Assembly (NCBI GenBank): GCA_038145245.1
Contig: JAYQPI010000006.1
Coordinates: 1-39,449 of the forward strand
DNA from: Fontibacterium sp038145245
Lineage (GTDB): Bacteria > Pseudomonadota > Alphaproteobacteria > Pelagibacterales > Pelagibacteraceae
Length of the DNA stretch: 39,449 nt
Direction: 5' to 3'
Shown in pieces: positions 34,343 through 39,449 of this stretch. Each line of letters starts with the position of its first letter. The stretch's first letter is position 1. The notes beneath the pieces are model-generated. The model ran no database searches and was not told the origin of the DNA. It saw nothing but the letters and a program-made list of their open reading frames with translations. The position numbers and the translations under genes were made by a program.

Positions 34343-35863
34343 ATGAAAAATTTTTATTTGACGACACCAATTTATTATCCATCGGCTAAACCACACATGG
34401 GGCATGCTTATTCGAGCATTTCAGCTGATGTAATTGCTAGATTTAAAAAATTAGAAGGGTTTAATGTTAATTTTTTAACAGGAACAGATGAGCACGGACT
34501 TAAAATTCAAAGAGCAGCTGAACAACAAAAAAAAGATCCAAAAGATTTTTGTGATGAAATTTCTAAAAATTTTATTGAACTAGCTAAAAAATTAAATCTT
34601 ACAAATACTGATTTTATTAGAACAACAGAAGAAAGACATAAAATAACTGTATCTAAATTATGGAATATTCTTGAGGAAAAAAAAGAAATTTATATTTCTA
34701 AATATTCTGGATGGTATTCAGTATCCGATGAGGCTTTTTATAATGAGGATGAGATTGAGATAAAGTCAAATGTTAAAGTCTCTAAAGCTTCAGGTTCCAA
34801 AGTAGAATGGGTGGAAGAAGAGTCATATTTTTTTAGACTATCAAAATGGCAAGAACCTTTGTTAAAATATTATGAAGATAACTATGATTTTATCTCTCCG
34901 CTTAGTAGAAGAAACGAGGTTATAAGTTTTGTTAAGGGAGGTCTAAAAGATCTATCAATAAGCAGAGCCTCATTTAAGTGGGGCATTCCAGTTCCAAATA
35001 ATAACAAACATGTAATTTATGTGTGGCTAGATGCATTAACTAATTACATAAGTGCTTTAAATTATTTTGAAAATGATAATAAGAACCAGTTTTGGCCCGC
35101 AGATGTTCATATCATTGGTAAAGACATTATAAGATTTCATGCTGTTTATTGGCCAGCTTTTTTGTTGGCTGCTGGTATTAATCCTCCAAAAAAAGTTTTT
35201 GCTCATGGTTGGATACTTTCTGGAGAAGAAAAAATGTCGAAATCTAAAGGAAATATTTTAGATCCTTTAGAAATTATCGATAATTTCGGTTTAGACGAAA
35301 TAAGATATTATTTAATGAAAGAAGTTATTTATGGTGAAGATGGAAAAATAACACCTGAAAATTTAATTAATTGTATAAATAGTGATTTAGCTAATAATAT
35401 TGGAAATTTATATCAAAGAATAAGTTCAATTGTTCATAACAAATTAAATTCTATAATTCCTAATTGTAATCCAAAGGAAAGTTCTGATTTAAGAATTTTA
35501 AATTTAGTGGAAGATAATTTAGATTTATTAATTGAAACTTTTAATAAATACGAGATTCATAATTATTTAAAAAATATAATTCAATTATGTTCGGAGGTTA
35601 ATAAATACGTAAATGACTCAGCTCCGTGGTCATTAAAAGATGATAATTTAGAAAAAAGAAACATTATTATTTATACCGTTTTAGAATTTATGAGAAAAAT
35701 TTCTATTTTATTGCAGCCAATTATTCCTGAAAAAAGTAAGATAATTTTAGATTCATTAAATATTAATAATGAAGAAAGATATATCAAAAATATAAATAAA
35801 AATTTTTATATTAAGGCAGATACTAAAATTACAAAAATAAATATTTTATTTAAAAAACAATGA
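34343..35863 (+). CDS. metG: methionine--tRNA ligase
   Basis: A 506-residue class I synthetase that charges initiator and elongator tRNA-Met. The HIGH-type signature is in YYPSAKPHMGHAYSSI near the N-terminus, and the KMSKS loop is in GEEKMSKSKGNILDP. The connecting domain (WYSVSDEAFYNEDEI, then VEWVEEESYFFRLS) lacks zinc-knuckle cysteines, which is the form I know from alphaproteobacteria. No C-terminal dimerisation (EMAP-like) domain is present. It overlaps tatD by four bases (ATGA). Confidence 0.97.
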   Translation: MKNFYLTTPIYYPSAKPHMGHAYSSISADVIARFKKLEGFNVNFLTGTDEHGLKIQRAAEQQKKDPKDFCDEISKNFIELAKKLNLTNTDFIRTTEERHKITVSKLWNILEEKKEIYISKYSGWYSVSDEAFYNEDEIEIKSNVKVSKASGSKVEWVEEESYFFRLSKWQEPLLKYYEDNYDFISPLSRRNEVISFVKGGLKDLSISRASFKWGIPVPNNNKHVIYVWLDALTNYISALNYFENDNKNQFWPADVHIIGKDIIRFHAVYWPAFLLAAGINPPKKVFAHGWILSGEEKMSKSKGNILDPLEIIDNFGLDEIRYYLMKEVIYGEDGKITPENLINCINSDLANNIGNLYQRISSIVHNKLNSIIPNCNPKESSDLRILNLVEDNLDLLIETFNKYEIHNYLKNIIQLCSEVNKYVNDSAPWSLKDDNLEKRNIIIYTVLEFMRKISILLQPIIPEKSKIILDSLNINNEERYIKNINKNFYIKADTKITKINILFKKQ

Positions 35864-36630
35864 TAATAGATTCTCATTGTCATCTTGATTATGAACCGTT
35901 AATAAACAATATTGATCAAGTCTTATTAAATGCTAAAAATAATAATGTTATCAATCTGCTCACAATTGGAACAAGTTTTGAAAGTTCAAAAAAAGTTTTA
36001 GATATAGTTAATAAATATTCTAATGTTTATGGAGCTATAGGAATACATCCAAATTCAACTACAGGAGCAATTGATAAATTAAATGATATCCTTGAACTTA
36101 AAAGACATAATAAAAAAATTATAGCTTTTGGTGAGACTGGCTTAGATTACTATTATAAACGAAGTCAAAAAGATGACCAAATTTTTGCATTTGAAAAACA
36201 TATTGAATTTTCAATTTCTGAAAATGTTCCTGTAATTGTTCATACAAGAGATGCTGATGAAGACACTATTTCAATTGTAAAAAAGTATTATAAAAAAACA
36301 AATTTTTTAATACATTGCTTTACTGGTTCATTAAATTTTGCAAAAAATTTGTTAGATCTAAATTGTTTAATTTCATTTAGTGGAATAATTACGTTTAAAA
36401 AATCTAATGAGTTAAGAGATGTTGTTAAATATGTCCCCTTGGAGAAGATGTTAATAGAAACAGATTCACCTTATTTAAGTCCAGATCCATTTAGAGGAAA
36501 AAGCAATGAGCCTGCAAATGTCAAAATTGTAGCAGAGACTGTTGCCGCTATTAAAAACTTAGCTTTAGAGAAAGTTGCAAGCTCTACCACAGTTAATTTT
36601 AAAAATTTTTTTTTAAATGGAAAAAACTGA
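35860..36630 (+). CDS. TatD-family metal-dependent hydrolase (DNase)
   Basis: A 256-residue TIM-barrel metallohydrolase related to TatD/YcfH 3'-5' exonucleases. Metal ligands are visible as DSHCHLDY (HxH) at the start, FGETGLDYYY (Glu), VIVHTRDA, LIHCFTGS and IETDSPYLSPDPFRGKSNEP (catalytic Asp). The family includes nucleases active in DNA repair and fragmentation, and the physiological substrate here is not certain. It starts inside metG and ends 14 bases inside the next gene. Despite the name it is not part of the Tat translocase at 14117-15348. Confidence 0.94.
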   Translation: MIIDSHCHLDYEPLINNIDQVLLNAKNNNVINLLTIGTSFESSKKVLDIVNKYSNVYGAIGIHPNSTTGAIDKLNDILELKRHNKKIIAFGETGLDYYYKRSQKDDQIFAFEKHIEFSISENVPVIVHTRDADEDTISIVKKYYKKTNFLIHCFTGSLNFAKNLLDLNCLISFSGIITFKKSNELRDVVKYVPLEKMLIETDSPYLSPDPFRGKSNEPANVKIVAETVAAIKNLALEKVASSTTVNFKNFFLNGKN

Positions 36631-37402
36631 AGTTATTTTACTTGGATGTGGTAGTTCATTGGGAGTTCCTAGAATAGATGGGTGCTGGGGAAAAGTTGAT
36701 AAAAAAAACAAGAAAAATCAAAGAATGAGATGCTCTTTATTTGTCAAATATAAAGGAATCTCTATAATAATTGACACTTCACCAGATATTAAAAATCAGC
36801 TGTTAAATAATAAAATTAAAAAAATTGATTTCGTTGTCTATTCCCACGATCATGCTGATCAGACACATGGGATTAATGAACTTAGGCCTTTTTTTTGGAT
36901 TAATAAAAAAAAAATACCAATATATGCAGATAAAAAAACTTCTAACTATTTATTAAATTCCTTTAAATACCTATTTGTAAAGCAAAGTAAATATTATAAA
37001 CCAATTTTAAAGATGAATATTATTAATAATAATTTCTTTCTAAAGAAAAATAAAAACTCAATTCAACTAGAAACAATCAAAGTTAAACATGGCAATATCA
37101 ACTCTAATGGATATTTATTTAACAAAATAGCTTACATTAGTGATTGCAGTTCAATATCAAATATATCATTAAATAAATTAAAGGGGTTAAAATTATTAAT
37201 AATAGATTGTTTAAAATTTAAAAATCATCCGACACATTTAAATTTCAAAAAATGTTTATCTTATATAAAAATATTAAAACCTAAAAAAGCTATTCTTACG
37301 AATTTACATAGTGACATCGATTATTTGTCACTAAAACATAAGTTGTTAAAAATATCTAAAAATATAACTCCTGGTTATGATGGATTAAAGGTTGTTATTT
37401 AA
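36617..37402 (+). CDS. MBL-fold metallohydrolase (PhnP-like)
   Basis: A 261-residue metallo-beta-lactamase-fold hydrolase that resembles the PhnP/RNase Z-related branch: LLGCGSSLGVPRIDGCWG at the N-terminus, SLFVKYKGISIIIDTSPDI, the metal motif YSHDHADQTHGINELRPFFW, and LTNLHSDIDYLSLKHKL near the end. The motif reads HxHxDQ rather than HxHxDH. I believe this is usual for the alphaproteobacterial proteins encoded beside tatD. The substrate is unknown, and phosphodiesters are the likely class. It overlaps tatD by 14 bases and the glycosyltransferase start by one base. Confidence 0.88.
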   Translation: MEKTEVILLGCGSSLGVPRIDGCWGKVDKKNKKNQRMRCSLFVKYKGISIIIDTSPDIKNQLLNNKIKKIDFVVYSHDHADQTHGINELRPFFWINKKKIPIYADKKTSNYLLNSFKYLFVKQSKYYKPILKMNIINNNFFLKKNKNSIQLETIKVKHGNINSNGYLFNKIAYISDCSSISNISLNKLKGLKLLIIDCLKFKNHPTHLNFKKCLSYIKILKPKKAILTNLHSDIDYLSLKHKLLKISKNITPGYDGLKVVI

Positions 37403-38319
37403 TGAAGCAAAAAAAAGAAATTGCTATATTACTACCTAACAAAGAAGACTATTCATTAAATAATGCAGCCGCTGCTTCAATTTGGGTAAAAGATTTTAAT
37501 ACAGGTTTTATCGAAAAAAAACAGTTAATATTTGGTATCTCTTCATCTTCTTCTACTCTTTCAAAAAATTTTATAAATTTAAAAAAAGTTAATTTTATAA
37601 ATAATAGTTTTTTTTATCTTAAAAATTTTGTTAAAAAATTACCAAAAACAATAAAAGTTATAGTAATACATAACAGACCTCATTTTTTTTTTACTCTTAA
37701 AAAAAAATTTCCAGAAATTAAATTTATTTTAATATTCCACAACGATCCAAATACGTTAAGAGGATCAACATCTATTAATGAAAAATTAAATATTTTACAA
37801 AACTGTGATGAATTAATTTTTGTAAGTTCTTATGTTAAGAATAGATTTTATTATAATTTAATAAATTTATTACCAATAAAAGGAAGGGTTATTTATCCTG
37901 CTACAAATTATTACAATCATAATTTTAAAATAAATATTAAAAAAGAAAAAATCATTGTCTTTATTGGAAAACTTAATTCTGCAAAAGGTTATAATCATTT
38001 TGGTAAAGCTGTTATTAGTATTTTAAACAAATACAAAGACTGGAGAGTTATTGTCGCCGGTAATGAAAAAAGAGAAAAATACAATTTTTTTCATGAAAGA
38101 TTAAAGATTTATAATTGGTTATCACATAAAAAAATTATAAATATTTATAAAAAATCGTCAATTTCTATAGTCCCATCAACTTGGAATGAGCCTTTCGGTC
38201 GTACTGCCATGGAGTCGTCAGATATGGGAAATGCTTTGATAACAAGTGGTTTTGGCGGGTTAAAAGAAACATCTTTTAATCAAATCGTTCTTAAAAAAGT
38301 TAATTCTAAATCAATTTAA
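37402..38319 (+). CDS. glycosyltransferase, family 4-like, cut short by an in-frame TAA
   Basis: A 305-residue GT-B glycosyltransferase. The acceptor half covers about residues 1-180. The donor half begins KIIVFIGKLNSAKGYNHFGK and holds the E-x7-E motif in PSTWNEPFGRTAMESSDMGN. The likely role is transfer of a sugar to a surface polysaccharide or glycoprotein. The frame stops at TAA 38317-38319, right after VLKKVNSKSI. The same frame continues downstream with KEIINLIKHPTLLKKIQKL, which looks like the missing C-terminal helices of this fold. The protein is therefore probably truncated by a nonsense mutation, though an assembly error is possible. The ATG overlaps the MBL gene stop by one base. 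Confidence 0.82.
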   Translation: MKQKKEIAILLPNKEDYSLNNAAAASIWVKDFNTGFIEKKQLIFGISSSSSTLSKNFINLKKVNFINNSFFYLKNFVKKLPKTIKVIVIHNRPHFFFTLKKKFPEIKFILIFHNDPNTLRGSTSINEKLNILQNCDELIFVSSYVKNRFYYNLINLLPIKGRVIYPATNYYNHNFKINIKKEKIIVFIGKLNSAKGYNHFGKAVISILNKYKDWRVIVAGNEKREKYNFFHERLKIYNWLSHKKIINIYKKSSISIVPSTWNEPFGRTAMESSDMGNALITSGFGGLKETSFNQIVLKKVNSKSI

Positions 38320-39449
38320 AAAGAAATTATAAATTTAATAAAACACCCAACTTTATTAAAAAAAATTCAGAAGTTAAATTATAAAAACCATAAAATAAAT
38401 TACATTGAGAATTTAAAAATTTTGTCAAAAATAAAAAATAATTTAATAGAAAAAAAAGATTTCAAAATTAATTATATTGAAAAAAAAAATAATAAAGTTT
38501 TACACATTGCATCTTTTGATGAAAAAAATAATTTTAGATTATCTAATATTAATTTAGCTGCTAAAATTTCTGATGGCTTTTTAAAAAATAATTTTAAAGT
38601 CACTAATTTTAGCGATAGATTTTTTTCTAAGCAAAATATATTTGTAGATATAAATGATAAAATTGTAAATATTATCAAGAACTTAAAACCTAACCTAATT
38701 TTATTAGGTCATACCAATTCATTAAAAACTGAAACTATAAAATATATTAAAGATGAATTTTCAGATATAAAAATTGCTTTTTGGTACGAAGACTCAATTA
38801 ATTGTAAAGGACCTGATTTCATTAAAAATAAAAAATTTATTGAAAAATATATAAATTATGTTGACCAGTTTTTTATTACAACTGCTAAGCAATGTGTCGA
38901 AGCTTCTATTCCTAAAAATAAAGTAAATTATATGCCAATACCAGCATCTAATTACTGTGAAAATTTAAATTTACACAAAACAAAAGATCATCAATTTGAT
39001 ATCTTTTATGCTGTAAGTCATGGAGTTAACAGGGGTGTTCTTAAAAATAATAAGATTGATGAAAGGTTTATTTTTTTAAATTCGTTAATAAAAAAATCTC
39101 AACAAATCACTTATAATATTTTCGGGTTTAATAATATTCAGCCTATATGGGGAGAAAAATTTATTGAGGAAATATCCAAATGTAAATTTGGCTTAAATCT
39201 AAGCAGGGGAGAACCAGTAAAATATTATTCTAGCAACAGAATTTCAACATTAATAGCAAATGGTATGCCAACATTAATAGATGAAAAAATTAGTTATAGT
39301 GATTTTTTTTCGAATAAGGAAATAATTTTTTATAAAGATGTTGAAGATCTAATTGATAAAGTTATTTTTTTCAAAAAAAATGATAAAAAAAGAATTCAAA
39401 TTGGGCTGAATGGAAAGAATAAGTATTTCAAAATATTTAATAATTTAAT
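38320..39449 (+). pseudogene. downstream half of the glycosyltransferase: CgeB-like domain, same frame, runs off the window
   Basis: Directly after TAA 38317-38319 the same frame is open for 376 codons to the window edge. Its first 25 codons complete the family 4-like fold. From about 38497 (KVLHIASFDEKNNFRLSNIN) a second GT-B domain begins that resembles CgeB / Glyco_trans_1_2 proteins: NLAAKISDGFLKNNFKVTNF, ILLGHTNSLKTETIKYIK, FWYEDSINCKGPDF, QFFITTAKQ, and a donor half with KFGLNLSRGEP, SNRISTLIANGMPTLID. The first in-frame ATG is only at 38932, inside the domain, and the only earlier alternative start is a poor TTG at 38422. It does not look like an independent gene but like the rest of one long protein. 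The true 3' end is outside the window. Confidence 0.72.

Noticed and set aside
36842..36868. HxHxDQ in the MBL-fold hydrolase as a broken active site
   Set aside because: I believe Gln in place of the last His is common among the alphaproteobacterial homologues next to tatD, so it is more likely a family trait than damage.
38317..38319. Reassigned TAA codon (alternative genetic code)
   Set aside because: TAA ends most genes in the window at the expected family lengths, with TGA and TAG used for others, so the standard bacterial code holds.
38300..38330. Frameshift as the cause of the glycosyltransferase break
   Set aside because: The frame is the same on both sides of TAA 38317-38319, so a substitution (or readthrough) explains it and an insertion or deletion is not needed.
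1..39449. CRISPR arrays, insertion sequences, prophage or toxin-antitoxin genes
   Set aside because: No spaced repeats, transposase, integrase, Cas or toxin-like product was seen. All of the coding capacity is taken by chromosomal genes.

Overview
The window is 39.4 kb of bacterial chromosome, roughly a quarter G+C by eye. A/T fills almost every third codon position. About 460 bases (near 1.2%) lie outside genes if the open frame at the right end is counted. The gene content and order are those of an alphaproteobacterium: erpA|dgt-argS-nagZ-scpAB-tatABC-serS-yajC-secDF, uvrA|ssb-gyrA, and mltB-rlpA-dac-tmk-holB-metG-tatD-MBL. Extreme compaction, very low G+C and a CgeB-type surface glycosyltransferase point to the SAR11 clade (Pelagibacterales) or a close look-alike. 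That placement is inference, because no rRNA is present.

Layout. A tRNA-Cys (minus strand) opens the window. A plus-strand block (148-7426) holds a methyltransferase-like gene, valS, ilvD, an AEC-family carrier and manC. A short minus-strand pair, erpA-xthA, follows. The large plus-strand block 8542-19425 combines dNTP control (dgt), translation (argS, serS), peptidoglycan recycling (nagZ), chromosome condensation (scpA, scpB), the complete Tat translocase (tatA, tatB, tatC) and the Sec accessory complex (yajC, secD, secF). A PuuD-like membrane protein and uvrA are on the minus strand. They are divergent from ssb-gyrA, a complex I NDUFS4-like subunit and an SbmA/BacA-type transporter. recG (minus) is divergent from sdhE, and a tRNA-Ser follows. 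The final plus-strand block (29919 to the end) is one tightly packed probable operon: three cell-wall genes (mltB-like, a degenerate rlpA-like gene, a DD-carboxypeptidase), tmk, holB, metG, tatD, an MBL-fold hydrolase, and a two-domain glycosyltransferase interrupted by one in-frame stop codon.

No mobile element, CRISPR array, phage gene or obvious foreign island was found. The window is mostly conserved housekeeping DNA. The observations most worth checking are these: (1) the glycosyltransferase frame stays open for 376 codons after a single TAA and runs off the window; (2) all three convergent gene pairs end on the same shared palindromic TTAA; (3) an RlpA-like lipoprotein keeps its SPOR-like tail but appears to have lost its catalytic motifs; (4) a PuuD-like membrane domain has no cytochrome domain; (5) several enzymes carry substitutions at normally conserved motif positions (GyrA, DD-carboxypeptidase, ManC). 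Clear Shine-Dalgarno sequences are almost absent. I did not find a convincing new multi-gene system.
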